Source of the DNA: an uncultured Carboxylicivirga sp.
GTDB lineage: Bacteria > Bacteroidota > Bacteroidia > Bacteroidales > Marinilabiliaceae
Direction: 5' to 3'
Assembly: GCA_947503525.1 (NCBI GenBank)
Contig: CANNEA010000009.1
Span: forward strand, 159,175-223,174
DNA length: 64,000 nt
Below, piece by piece: positions 17,501 to 26,963 of this stretch. The translations under genes and the position numbers were made by a program. Below the pieces are notes generated by a model. The model made no database searches, was not told the origin of the DNA, and saw nothing but the letters and a program-made list of their open reading frames with translations. The stretch's first letter is position 1, and each line of letters begins with the position of its first letter.

Positions 17501-20450
17501 CCTTTCTTTCCTCCGTGAACGCTTTCAATATTTCTTTCATGAATCTATTTCTCTGATCCCTATCAATTATCGTTTCAAACGGAAATCCCATTATTAATAT
17601 TTTACTTTCCATATTGTATACTATTGCACTCGCATTATTTTCTGAATATCGATACGCCGTAATGGCTTTACCACTTGGTTCAATTGCATCTGGTGCTTCT
17701 ACTTTATATATACTTGGATGATAAGCCGTATTAAATTCAAGTTCTGTTTGAAAAAAGGCTTTCCCTTCATCAGTTGAATTGACTCCTCCCGTTTTAGTGG
17801 CATAGTTTGTTCTCCACTTAAACCCTAACTCTTGTTCCGCAAATTCAATCGCTATTGTATCATTCAGGTCTAGCATATCACTAGCCACGTATGCTCCACT
17901 TAATAAGATAGGTATTTGATTTGATTTAAGGTCTTGCAATTTCGTAATAAAGGAAGTTGTGAATATTCTATAGTCTTTTCCTTGATGATTAGGTATGTTC
18001 GCTTTTTCTTCACCTAAAATTACATCAATCGCCGCATAAGCTTCAAGCGATGTCTCCGCATTAATAAAAACCTCATCGCTCATTGAAATAAAAGAGTAGC
18101 CCGCATTTATAATAGCTTCTCCATGAATATAAGGATTATCAAAACTATTTCCGGGCGCCATATTACCTTCTTCATTACCGTAACTAGCTCCCCATCCCGG
18201 GCTATCATCATCCAGCCATGGTGATTGCCGATTATAATCGTATTGCCTTCCAACGTAACTGTAATCAAAACGATCCGCAACTCCCTCATCCTTCCACCAT
18301 GCAATTCCGGCAAAATTATTCTCGTCAATAAATGCCGGTGCTGAAACACGATCAAAGGCATTTACTACCAGTACCATTTCTTTTGACTGCCCTGTCCCAT
18401 GTGAAAGAATCTCAGAAGGCATACTTTCGCCCCCTTCATTAATGGCTGTTACTTTATAACTATGTATTTCTCCTTCTGCTGGAGCCTTAACTTCCAAACT
18501 ATTTGATTCAATTACGGTCCCATTATCAAAACCCGAGTTCCCCACTCTTTTATACACTTTGTATTTTGTTGGAACAGCTGTTTCTTCAAGTGGATCTGCC
18601 ACAGCCTGCCAACTCAACTCAAATTGTTCTCCTTTGGGCTGAATAGCCAAATGATCAACAGGGAGTGGCTGAACTATATATTCTCTTCTTTCCTGATAAG
18701 CTAAATATTTTAAGATGGCCTTATAAATACTTCTACTCACATTAAAGCGAAAATTCGGATCCAAAGCCAATTGCATATCTGCCAGATTCTGATGAGACAA
18801 CAACTCCAATAGCATTGTTGGTACATTTGGTCGCCAAGCCTCGGAATATTGTTTGTCCCACATGGCTCGTCTGGTCCATTTTACATCATATAGTTTGCTG
18901 ACATCATCGACCAATTGACTTTGAATAATATCAGTCAAATCGCGGCTGGACAGTTTGGATCGACCGTTCGGAAAAACACCTTCATCTCGAAGCGAACTAT
19001 AAATTCCTAATGTCCCTATAACTGAATCATTAATGGTCGTGCCGGCATCAGTATGAAAAGCAAATGCTAAATCTATAGGAATATTTAAACCAACATTTTT
19101 ATTTGCTTGCGGTCCATAAGGAGATCCAATCAAGTAATTAACCCATTCACCCCTTGACATATAGTCATCCTTGTAATCTTTCTGCTCATCATTAAGACTA
19201 AAGACCAAGCTATCAGGAATACCGGCGTATTGCATATAATAACGTGCTGCCTCCATGTAACGTGGCTTTCCGGACAATTTCCATATCGATTCTGAAGTGT
19301 TTCTTCGGGCAACATTTCCCATACCTCCGCCAAAACGAACAGCATCCAACGAAATAGTACCCTGCCCACTTACTTCAACCGATCCAATTGAATCATCTTT
19401 ACCTTGCTTAAAATGAAAACGTCCCAAATAAACCCAGATTCCTCCACCTCTGCTTTGATCAACAAGATATGTGCTTGCTCCTCCGGAATGATTTACATTA
19501 TATTTTACTTTGGTACTGCTTTCTGCGCTGTGATAATAACTCACATAAACAGCATATTCACCATCTTCGGGAATATCGGGTACATAGGAAGCTATTTTAT
19601 CTAAATTGTCAGAATTAACCCTTAATGAGGATCCTAATTCAAAGGGATTATCTCCGGGAAACAGTGTATCCTTTATGGCAAATCCTTTCTCCTTTATCAC
19701 CTCAACTTTTTCATTAAGTATGAATTCGGATAAAGAACTCATTCTATCATTATCAACAACTACTTCGTTAATCTGAAAATCGCGTTCACGGGGCATCATC
19801 ACATAAGCCCCTGCATTCTCCAACATTGGAGTTAAATAAGGAATTACAAAAGACATGGGCAGAATATCTTCAACGGTCGAAAACAATCGTGCTCGCTGCC
19901 ATTCCCAACGATCCAATGTATTCTCGTAATAATAACCATGACTGTGCCACAAAGCTATATGTTTATGACTTAAGCCGCTATTATATTCCTTTTGATGGAT
20001 ATTTTGTACAAATGCAGACGATGAATTGGTTTCAGAAATGAATCGTTCATTATCAATGGCCAGGTTTTCTCTAAACGCATTCGGAACTAGTTCTGTGAAC
20101 AGATAGCCTCCGGTATAAATGGACAATTGATAGGATTTATACTTTCTTTTTAATGCCTTATAAATCGATTGATTCAACTCTTCAACCTCTCTCTCTCGTA
20201 CCGGCATGTACGATAATTCATTGGAGCAAAAGATTTCCAATTGATTTGTTTCTTCCAGCACGTTAACTGAATCTACAGATATAGCTCCAAGATGCTGCCA
20301 TTCCTCAAAAAAGACACCAACATTGTTTAAACGTTTTAGTGCTTTTTGTGAATGTTTCTCCGAACGTTTATCTTGTGCATGTATTGTTACCAACAAGCTT
20401 AATAAGAAAATCGGAATTATCGCTATTCGATGAGTGTTTTGTGATTTCAT
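17487..20450 (-). CDS. Exported amidase-like protein with golvesin-type and Fn3 domains
   Basis: 987 residues with a signal peptide ending near IHAQD. Databases tend to call this family xanthan lyase, but the order of motifs suggests a split Amidase_3 (N-acetylmuramoyl-L-alanine amidase) core: LWHSHG (His171) with Glu183 twelve residues on, AFHTDAG (His466), and VPTMLLELLSH (Glu549). These would be the zinc ligands and catalytic Glu. A golvesin-like beta domain (~265-376) is inserted between the first and second motifs. A fibronectin type III domain follows (~597-690), then a C-terminal alpha/beta domain (~695-985). It starts the minus-strand operon, 31 bases from divergent murK. Removing stem peptides would provide the bare glycans used by the other enzymes; this role is inference. 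Confidence 0.75.
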   Translation of the reverse strand: MKSQNTHRIAIIPIFLLSLLVTIHAQDKRSEKHSQKALKRLNNVGVFFEEWQHLGAISVDSVNVLEETNQLEIFCSNELSYMPVREREVEELNQSIYKALKRKYKSYQLSIYTGGYLFTELVPNAFRENLAIDNERFISETNSSSAFVQNIHQKEYNSGLSHKHIALWHSHGYYYENTLDRWEWQRARLFSTVEDILPMSFVIPYLTPMLENAGAYVMMPRERDFQINEVVVDNDRMSSLSEFILNEKVEVIKEKGFAIKDTLFPGDNPFELGSSLRVNSDNLDKIASYVPDIPEDGEYAVYVSYYHSAESSTKVKYNVNHSGGASTYLVDQSRGGGIWVYLGRFHFKQGKDDSIGSVEVSGQGTISLDAVRFGGGMGNVARRNTSESIWKLSGKPRYMEAARYYMQYAGIPDSLVFSLNDEQKDYKDDYMSRGEWVNYLIGSPYGPQANKNVGLNIPIDLAFAFHTDAGTTINDSVIGTLGIYSSLRDEGVFPNGRSKLSSRDLTDIIQSQLVDDVSKLYDVKWTRRAMWDKQYSEAWRPNVPTMLLELLSHQNLADMQLALDPNFRFNVSRSIYKAILKYLAYQERREYIVQPLPVDHLAIQPKGEQFELSWQAVADPLEETAVPTKYKVYKRVGNSGFDNGTVIESNSLEVKAPAEGEIHSYKVTAINEGGESMPSEILSHGTGQSKEMVLVVNAFDRVSAPAFIDENNFAGIAWWKDEGVADRFDYSYVGRQYDYNRQSPWLDDDSPGWGASYGNEEGNMAPGNSFDNPYIHGEAIINAGYSFISMSDEVFINAETSLEAYAAIDVILGEEKANIPNHQGKDYRIFTTSFITKLQDLKSNQIPILLSGAYVASDMLDLNDTIAIEFAEQELGFKWRTNYATKTGGVNSTDEGKAFFQTELEFNTAYHPSIYKVEAPDAIEPSGKAITAYRYSENNASAIVYNMESKILIMGFPFETIIDRDQRNRFMKEILKAFTEERKDGNE

Positions 20451-20466
20451 AGAACCATTAATAATT

Positions 20467-20474
20467 CAAAAATA
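20467..20474 (-). promoter_or_regulatory. Possible -7 box of the recycling operon
   Basis: On the minus strand this reads TATTTTTG, matching the Bacteroidetes TAnnTTTG element, 16 bases before the ATG at 20450. No TTTG is found at the expected -33 spacing, so the call is weak. It lies inside the 31-bp divergent gap and would overlap the murK leader. Confidence 0.3.
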
Positions 20475-20481
20475 ACATTTT

Positions 20482-21312
20482 ATGCAATTAATTGCCGACA
20501 GTGGATCAACGAAAACAGAATGGGTAATAATTAATGGCTCTTCAAAACAATCCATTATTACTAGCGGAATTAATCCGTTTTATGAAAATTCGAATGAAAT
20601 ACTGGATAAACTAACATTAGAATGGTCCATCGAAAGGATTATCCCTAAGGAAATTAATTTTTATGGAGCAGGCTGTGCCAATGCTGAAAAGAATAACATT
20701 GTTGCACTTGCTTTGGAGAAGTTTTTTAATACGAAAAACATCCAAATAAATAGTGATTTATTGGGAGCTGCTCGATCTTTATGCCAGGATAAAGAAGGAA
20801 TAACCTGCATACTTGGTACCGGATCAAATTCTTGTTATTACGATGGGCATTCCATTGTCCATAATGTTTCGCCCTTGGGTTTTATAATTGGAGACGAAGG
20901 AAGTGGAGCGGTGATGGGAAAATTGCTAATTGCTGATATTCTGAAAAAACAATTACCACCTTCCATTATTGAGCTCTTTTTCGAAGAACATGAAATGAAT
21001 GCTCCTGAAATAGTAGATCGTATTTACAAAAAGCCATTTCCTAACAGATATCTGGCCCAATTTACGAAATTTATTAAGTCACATATTGATATCCCAGAGT
21101 TAGAAAACATTGTCCTTCATTCGTTTAATGACTTTGTTCAACGAAACCTAAGGCAATATGATAGAATAACGAAACTGCCAATTCATTTTACGGGTAGCAT
21201 CGCCTATCATTTTAAAGATCAATTAAAAACAATTCTTAAGCAACATGGTCTTCAGCCAGGAACAATTAATCCAAAGCCGATGGAAGGATTAGAGTTATAC
21301 CACACCAAGTAG
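20482..21312 (+). CDS. murK: MurNAc/GlcNAc kinase of the BadF/BcrD ATPase family
   Basis: 276 residues. The ASKHA kinase motifs are present: phosphate-1 ADSGSTKTEW (residues 5-14), phosphate-2 ILGTGSNSC (110-118), and IGDEGSGAVMGK just after it, characteristic of N-acetylglucosamine kinase-like BadF/BadG proteins. It should phosphorylate imported MurNAc (or GlcNAc) at O6 with ATP in the cytoplasm. The gene sits 7 bases ahead of murQ, which consumes MurNAc-6-phosphate; that context favours MurNAc as substrate, as in the murK-murQ pairs of other Bacteroidales. It is somewhat shorter than typical GlcNAc kinases but complete in motifs. Confidence 0.85.
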   Translation: MQLIADSGSTKTEWVIINGSSKQSIITSGINPFYENSNEILDKLTLEWSIERIIPKEINFYGAGCANAEKNNIVALALEKFFNTKNIQINSDLLGAARSLCQDKEGITCILGTGSNSCYYDGHSIVHNVSPLGFIIGDEGSGAVMGKLLIADILKKQLPPSIIELFFEEHEMNAPEIVDRIYKKPFPNRYLAQFTKFIKSHIDIPELENIVLHSFNDFVQRNLRQYDRITKLPIHFTGSIAYHFKDQLKTILKQHGLQPGTINPKPMEGLELYHTK

Positions 21313-21319
21313 TATTCCG

Positions 21320-22144
21320 ATGAAAAAAGAAACAAGGATTACTGAAGCATCATCTGAATTTGATAATTTAGACCAGTTGCCACTCAATGAATTATTGGAG
21401 CACATCAATAACGAAGATGCCAAAGTTCATCTTGCAGTGCATTCGGCAATTCCACAAATTGAAAAACTTATTGTGGAAGTACTTTATAGAATGAAAAATG
21501 GTGGGCGATTATTTTACATTGGAGCAGGAACAAGTGGAAGACTTGGTGTATTGGATGCTTCAGAATTACCTCCAACCTTTGGTGTAAACTCAGACATGGT
21601 TATTGGCTTAATAGCAGGTGGTGACATTGCATTGCGATCTGCAGTTGAAAATGCTGAAGATGACCCAAATAAAGCCTGGGAAGAGCTATTGGTCTATAAC
21701 ATTACTAATAATGACTCGCTTATTGGGATAGCCGCTTCCGGAACCACACCTTATGTGATTGGGGGTATTGAGCATGCGCGCAAAAATGGTGTTTTGACAG
21801 GATGTATTACCTGTAATCAAAATAGTCCTATTGCTCAAGCGGCTGAATTTCCAATTGAAGCCACTGTTGGTCCTGAAATAATTACCGGCAGTACACGTAT
21901 GAAATCCGGCACAGCTCAAAAGATGATTCTGAATATGATCACCACTAGCCTGATGGTTAAATTAGGAAGGATTGAAGGCAATAAAATGGTGAATATGCAG
22001 CTTACTAACCAAAAGCTTATTGATAGAGGAACACAAATGATTTGCGATGAATTAAAGATCGATTCTGAATCTGCCCGAAACCTGTTACTTAAATATGTAT
22101 CGGTTAAAAAGACAATTGATGCATACAAAAAAAGGGATAGCTAA
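21320..22144 (+). CDS. murQ: N-acetylmuramic acid 6-phosphate etherase
   Basis: 274 residues, SIS fold. Key segments are ITEASSEFDNLDQL, YIGAGTSGRLGVLDASELPP (sugar-phosphate site, with Glu82), ENAEDDPNKAW (Glu113) and TGSTRMKSGTAQKM. These two glutamates correspond by position to the catalytic pair known in E. coli MurQ. It removes D-lactate from MurNAc-6-phosphate to give GlcNAc-6-phosphate. It forms a two-gene operon with murK. Its last codons form the stem of the terminator of trxB, which converges from the right. Confidence 0.95.
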   Translation: MKKETRITEASSEFDNLDQLPLNELLEHINNEDAKVHLAVHSAIPQIEKLIVEVLYRMKNGGRLFYIGAGTSGRLGVLDASELPPTFGVNSDMVIGLIAGGDIALRSAVENAEDDPNKAWEELLVYNITNNDSLIGIAASGTTPYVIGGIEHARKNGVLTGCITCNQNSPIAQAAEFPIEATVGPEIITGSTRMKSGTAQKMILNMITTSLMVKLGRIEGNKMVNMQLTNQKLIDRGTQMICDELKIDSESARNLLLKYVSVKKTIDAYKKRDS

Positions 22145-22154
22145 GCCATCCCTT
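22126..22154 (-). terminator. Terminator of trxB, embedded in the murQ 3' end
   Basis: A 7-bp stem (AAGGGAT / ATCCCTT, 22132-22154) with a 9-base loop is followed on the minus strand by eight T (the A-run at 22126-22133). The murQ stop codon lies in the loop. The T-run makes it a terminator for the minus strand, that is for trxB, 22 bases after its stop. Confidence 0.75.
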
Positions 22155-22175
22155 CCAATATATTTCATCATCTAG

Positions 22176-23177
22176 TTATTCTTGTTCAGCTAAGAAACGC
22201 TCAGCGTCGATTGCAGCCATACATCCCGAACCAGCAGCAGTTACCGCCTGACGATATTGATCATCCTGAACATCTCCACAAGCAAATACGCCTGGCACAT
22301 TTGTCTTAGAAGTTCCTGGTACAGTTTGAATATATCCAACCTCATCTGTATCAATATAATCCTTAAATATATCTGAATTCGGTTTGTGACCAATGCCCAA
22401 GAAAAATCCGTCTATAGCAATTTTCACTTCCTCCTCTTCAGGTGTACCCATATTCTTAACTAAGGTAGCGCCTTCAACTACACCATCGCCGAATAAACCT
22501 TTGGTTTGATGTTTCCAAAGAATTTCAATATTCTCCTGCTTCATCGCTCTATCCTGCATTACTTTGGAAGCACGGAAAACATCACGACGAACAATTAAAT
22601 ATACTTTCTTACATAAGCCTGCTAAATACAAGGCTTCTTCAAGTGCAGTATCACCTCCACCAACTACGGCAACATCTTTGCCTCTGTAGAAGAATCCATC
22701 ACATGTTGCACAAGCTGATACACCTGAACCAGCATATTTGGTTTCATCAGGTATACCCAAATATTTAGCTGTAGCACCGGTAGCAATTATCAATGCCTCC
22801 GCTTCTATAACCTTATTATCGTCAATTGTTACTTTATATGGTCGCTGAGATAAATCAGCGGCAGTAGCCATACCAAAACGAATATCAGTACCAAAACGCG
22901 CTGCCTGCTTCTTGATATCTTCCATCATTTCCGGACCTGTTACACCGGATGGGTATCCAGGGTAGTTTTCAACCTCAGTGGTGGTTGTTAATTGACCACC
23001 TGGTTGCAATCCTTCATACATTACCGGACTAAGATTTGCACGTGCTGCATAAATAGCAGCAGTATATCCTGCAGGTCCTGAACCGACTATCAGCACCTTT
23101 ACTTTTTCTACTTCACCCATATCTTTATTTTGATTATCTGGAGCATTAAGATCCTCCATTTGTCCAAACAGAGCCAT
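22176..23177 (-). CDS. trxB: Thioredoxin reductase (NADPH)
   Basis: 333 residues. FAD-binding VLIVGSGPAGYTAAIYAARA begins near residue 28, the redox-active CATC (Cys156, Cys159) lies in SACATCDGFFYRGK, the NADPH motif VVGGGDTALEEALYL follows, and PGVFACGDVQD binds FAD near the end. It keeps thioredoxin reduced in the cytoplasm. The first ~20 residues (MALFGQMEDLNAPDNQNKD) extend beyond the usual start; a second Met at residue 20 is a possible alternative. It is a single-gene unit with its own promoter and terminator. Confidence 0.96.
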   Translation of the reverse strand: MALFGQMEDLNAPDNQNKDMGEVEKVKVLIVGSGPAGYTAAIYAARANLSPVMYEGLQPGGQLTTTTEVENYPGYPSGVTGPEMMEDIKKQAARFGTDIRFGMATAADLSQRPYKVTIDDNKVIEAEALIIATGATAKYLGIPDETKYAGSGVSACATCDGFFYRGKDVAVVGGGDTALEEALYLAGLCKKVYLIVRRDVFRASKVMQDRAMKQENIEILWKHQTKGLFGDGVVEGATLVKNMGTPEEEEVKIAIDGFFLGIGHKPNSDIFKDYIDTDEVGYIQTVPGTSKTNVPGVFACGDVQDDQYRQAVTAAGSGCMAAIDAERFLAEQE

Positions 23178-23210
23178 AATATCTATATATTAATATTTAT
23201 AAATAAGTTT

Positions 23211-23242
23211 CAAAACTACTAATTTTCACAGCATACATCAAA
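23211..23242 (-). promoter_or_regulatory. Promoter of trxB, Bacteroidetes type
   Basis: On the minus strand TTTG (23239-23242) is followed after 20 bases by TAGTTTTG (23211-23218), which fits the Bacteroidetes primary sigma consensus TTTG-N19/20-TAnnTTTG. It lies 33 bases before the trxB ATG. Confidence 0.55.
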
Positions 23243-23335
23243 ATTTATACCGTATATGAAAATATGATTTTCTTCAAGAATTCCCTGACATAAAATCCGC
23301 CTATCTGACAAATTAACATTAAAATTGATACAGAG

Positions 23336-24277
23336 CTATTTATGTAACACAATTGAATCTGAATCAAACGACATACCTGAAACCAAACCTAGTCCTCCCG
23401 ACACATTATTATGGATACGGACCGGATCGAATATTGGCAATCCCTCATAGAAACCATCGTAACCAGCTGATATTATTTTTGTTCTAAAATAAGAATAATA
23501 ATCTTCGGTGTGATGATACAGATACAAGGATATTTTTATTTTGTTTTCGTAATAATCAAAATATAAATAATCGGCAGGGATATTAGCGGTAATGGTATAT
23601 GAATATCCATTTATTAACTGATCGGAGAACAAGCCTTGAAAATCGAGTCCTTGTAGTAAGCTACCTCCCTGATCTTTTTGAAGAAATACAGGATCCTCTT
23701 TTTTATATTCGATTACTTCTCTCGTATAATAAGGATCTCCGGCAAGTTGCCCCCAACCTTCCCTTACCAGAAAGAGTTGATAATAATTAGCTTCATCCGC
23801 CGGATCAGAAAATGTAATTCTGGCTTTAAGATACTGTTCTTTTACACCATCCGAAATATTCGCAAAAATACTGGATGTATCCGTATTGGTAATTGGAATA
23901 ATATTCGGCAAGAAAGTCTCAACTTTGACAGTATCTCCATCACGCTCAAAAGCCTCAATAGAAATAGTGTCTCCGGCTCGGAAAACAAATTCTTTCCAAT
24001 TACTCCATATGGTATCCGAAGGAAAAATGTATGTACCCTGATTTAAACCATTAATCGACAACCTAAACCTTCCATTTTCAATTTGTTTGTAGTTAGGTAC
24101 CGACAAAATACTTTGGCTCTTACTGAAATGGATATTAAGTGCACTATCCGGATACATAAAAGAATACAATACCAGTCGGTCAGGCTGTGTATTTAATTCA
24201 ATCTCGATATCCTTTTCACAAGACGTAATAAGGATGACAAGCATCGAAATGAATAATATATACTTTAGCAGACTCAT
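23336..24277 (-). CDS. DUF4249 lipoprotein
   Basis: 313 residues. A lipoprotein signal (LVILITSCEKDIEIEL, lipidated Cys at ~20) is followed by the DUF4249 pattern: LVLYSFMYPDSALNIHFSKS, a beta-rich middle and SVRIHNNVSGGLGLVSGMS-like closing segment. DUF4249 proteins are encoded next to TonB-dependent receptors and are thought to be surface lipoproteins that hand substrate to the channel. It follows the receptor gene by 13 bases and ends the sigma-controlled operon. Confidence 0.85.
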   Translation of the reverse strand: MSLLKYILFISMLVILITSCEKDIEIELNTQPDRLVLYSFMYPDSALNIHFSKSQSILSVPNYKQIENGRFRLSINGLNQGTYIFPSDTIWSNWKEFVFRAGDTISIEAFERDGDTVKVETFLPNIIPITNTDTSSIFANISDGVKEQYLKARITFSDPADEANYYQLFLVREGWGQLAGDPYYTREVIEYKKEDPVFLQKDQGGSLLQGLDFQGLFSDQLINGYSYTITANIPADYLYFDYYENKIKISLYLYHHTEDYYSYFRTKIISAGYDGFYEGLPIFDPVRIHNNVSGGLGLVSGMSFDSDSIVLHK

Positions 24278-24290
24278 ATTCTATTTTATA

Positions 24291-26942
24291 TTAAAACCTA
24301 ATTGTAAAACGCGCATAAGGTATAGGAAAAGGAAACAAACTAAATTGCTTAAGCGAGCGTTGAACTTCACCTGTTTCTGTCTCCGTATCCGAAAAGTAGA
24401 GAAAGAATGGATTTTGCCTACCATATGTATTCATAACTCCAAAACTCCACATTCTACTCCCATAATTGGTTTCTTTCTTAAAGTTAACACCTACATCCAA
24501 ACGATGAAAATTAGGCATTCTATACCCATTTCTTTCGCTTATAAATTGATTATAATTCGAATTAAATGGTTTCTCAGCAGTTGGTAAATCGGGTGCGTAA
24601 TACTTTGTTTCGGGTAAAGTAATAGGATTTCCAGTTCCAAAGGTCCATGTTCCGCTTAAATCAACCCTATTGCTAATTTTGTATAGCGCATAAATAGATA
24701 AATCATGCGTTCGATCAAAATCAGCAGGAAATTCATTTCCATTGTTCAACTCATCGAATTGATTTACAGACTTGGAATAAGTATAGCCCATCCACCCTGA
24801 AAGATCACCAGTTTTTTTATGAAGCAAAATTTCAATCCCTTGCGAAACACCGTTACCACTGGTTAGTTTATCTTCCCAATTGGATGAGAAATCAAAATAT
24901 CCGGCAGATTCTTTATACGACAATATATCTTTAAAGATTTTATAATATCCCTCTAAGGATAAACTAAAACCATTGGCAAATTCGTATTCAATTCCTAAAG
25001 CTGCCTGTTGCGCTCTCATGGGTTTAATAGCATCAGATACGGGTAGCCATAGATCTGTTGGCATAGCCACTGAAGCTGTGCGAAGCAAATGCATATATTG
25101 TGTCATGTGACTATAGGCGGCCTTGAAGGATAAATTATCATCAACTAAAAACCTGGCAGATAATCGAGGCTCCGCTGACCAATAATGCTTACTTTCGGTT
25201 TGAAACAAAGAAAAATGCCCTCCAATATTCACTTTAATCTTATCAGATAAATTAAAGTCATCTTCAAGATACATTCGTAATTCTGGTCTATATAATTTAT
25301 TACCTCCAAACGTTGTATCGATTGGCTCTCCACTAGATATTTCCTGAAACAAGACATCAATTCCAGGATAAAAAGAATGAGCTGTTAAGTTAGCTCCGAA
25401 TCGCAAATAGTGATTAGGTGAGGGTAAATAATCAAAATCAATTTTAGCGCTATAATCTCTAATACCACTGTAATAATTCTGATTTCCAACACTCCACGCA
25501 CCATCTGTTTGATAATTTAGTTTCTGCTGAATAAAAAAACGGTAGTCACTATAACTAAGTGTTAGATTGGAAAACATTTTATTTCCAAAAATATGATTCC
25601 AACGAGATGAAAAAACATAGTTTTTCCAACCCACTTCACTTTCATCAAAGGTTTTAAAACTCTGTGCTTGAGTTCCTACATCAGCTTGCCCTATTTCCAC
25701 AACCTGCTCATTATACTGCAGTCCATATTGATCTTTACCCGCATAAGCACTAAAAAATAGTCGATCATTGTCAGACAGTCGAAAATTAAATTTTGAATTA
25801 AAATCATAAAAGTAGAATCGGCTTTTATCAACTTCATCAAACTGCAACAAGCTTGTGAATAAATCTAAGTACGTTCTACGAAATGACATTGAGAAAGAAG
25901 ATTTATCCTTGCTAATCGGTCCTTCAAAGGCTATTCGGCTGGATAGAATTCCAATACTGGCCACTCCTTTGTGTTTCTCCCTATTGCCGTCGTACATACG
26001 AATATCTACAACCGATGATAAGCGCCCCCCATAACGGGCGGGAAAACCACCTTTTACTACACTTACATGATTTACTGCATCGGCATTAAAAATGGAAAAA
26101 AAACCAAGAAGATGACCAACATTATATACCGGCACATCATCCATTAGAACTAAATTCTGATCAGGTCCACCTCCTCTAACATACAATTCACTTAGGCCTT
26201 CACCCCCACTCTGAATACCCGGTAATAATTGAATACTCTTAACAATATCCACTTCACCTAAAAAAACAGGCACATTTTTAATTTGCTCAATAGGCACATC
26301 AATTGTCCCGGTACGTGTGCTTTTAACCTTATTCGGCACTTTAGAACGAACAACAGCCACTTCAGCAAGATCGGCAGATGATTTGAGATTAAAATGTATA
26401 ACGGTATCTGATTGCAAGTTTATGATGATATCCTGCGATTCATAACCCACATAAGAACAACTCAATTGTAAAAATCCAGATGGTAAGGAAATACTGTAAA
26501 ATCCAAAGTTGTTACTTACAGTTCCTAATAATTGTTCGGGATCATAAACATTAGCTTGAATTAATGATTCTTTTGATTTCGAATCACGAATAAATCCTCG
26601 GACCACATACTTACCTGGAATACCAGTATATGGTTCAATTATAATTTTGTTCCCTCTTACCAGAAAATTTGATGGGCAGTTAATAAATAGTTCGTTTAAA
26701 ATTTCGCGGACAGATGCAGACTGTTTGCTTAATGTAACTTCATCCTCAAAACATAATTTATTACTAAAACTAAAAATAATCCCTTTTTGATCTTCTATTT
26801 CTTTAAGAAAGGCCTCAGTGGAAGATGTTTTAGATTCAAGTTCAACGAAATCATATAACACATTTTGCCCTTTCGTATGATTAGCCATCATAAGAAAGAG
26901 CAAAACAATTAAATTTCTAAATATTTTATTGAGTCGAGGCAT
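24291..26942 (-). CDS. TonB-dependent receptor with STN and carboxypeptidase-like domains
   Basis: 883 residues. After a signal peptide comes an STN signalling domain (~30-85), a CarboxypepD_reg-like domain (~110-195, YVVRGFIRDSKSKESLIQANV), a plug (ELYVRGGGPDQNLVLMDDVPVYN, ~250-275) and a long beta barrel closing with YARFTIRF. The STN domain should contact the FecR anti-sigma factor encoded just upstream, giving substrate-induced transcription. The substrate is unknown; in the DUF4249-linked class both siderophores and oligomers are possible. It starts 21 bases after fecR. Confidence 0.92.
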   Translation of the reverse strand: MPRLNKIFRNLIVLLFLMMANHTKGQNVLYDFVELESKTSSTEAFLKEIEDQKGIIFSFSNKLCFEDEVTLSKQSASVREILNELFINCPSNFLVRGNKIIIEPYTGIPGKYVVRGFIRDSKSKESLIQANVYDPEQLLGTVSNNFGFYSISLPSGFLQLSCSYVGYESQDIIINLQSDTVIHFNLKSSADLAEVAVVRSKVPNKVKSTRTGTIDVPIEQIKNVPVFLGEVDIVKSIQLLPGIQSGGEGLSELYVRGGGPDQNLVLMDDVPVYNVGHLLGFFSIFNADAVNHVSVVKGGFPARYGGRLSSVVDIRMYDGNREKHKGVASIGILSSRIAFEGPISKDKSSFSMSFRRTYLDLFTSLLQFDEVDKSRFYFYDFNSKFNFRLSDNDRLFFSAYAGKDQYGLQYNEQVVEIGQADVGTQAQSFKTFDESEVGWKNYVFSSRWNHIFGNKMFSNLTLSYSDYRFFIQQKLNYQTDGAWSVGNQNYYSGIRDYSAKIDFDYLPSPNHYLRFGANLTAHSFYPGIDVLFQEISSGEPIDTTFGGNKLYRPELRMYLEDDFNLSDKIKVNIGGHFSLFQTESKHYWSAEPRLSARFLVDDNLSFKAAYSHMTQYMHLLRTASVAMPTDLWLPVSDAIKPMRAQQAALGIEYEFANGFSLSLEGYYKIFKDILSYKESAGYFDFSSNWEDKLTSGNGVSQGIEILLHKKTGDLSGWMGYTYSKSVNQFDELNNGNEFPADFDRTHDLSIYALYKISNRVDLSGTWTFGTGNPITLPETKYYAPDLPTAEKPFNSNYNQFISERNGYRMPNFHRLDVGVNFKKETNYGSRMWSFGVMNTYGRQNPFFLYFSDTETETGEVQRSLKQFSLFPFPIPYARFTIRF

Positions 26943-26963
26943 TTTAATTAATCAACTCCGAAT

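Noticed and set aside
23678..24046. 122-codon frame antisense to the DUF4249 gene
   Set aside because: Low complexity (I, R, K, F) and opposite to a well-supported gene.
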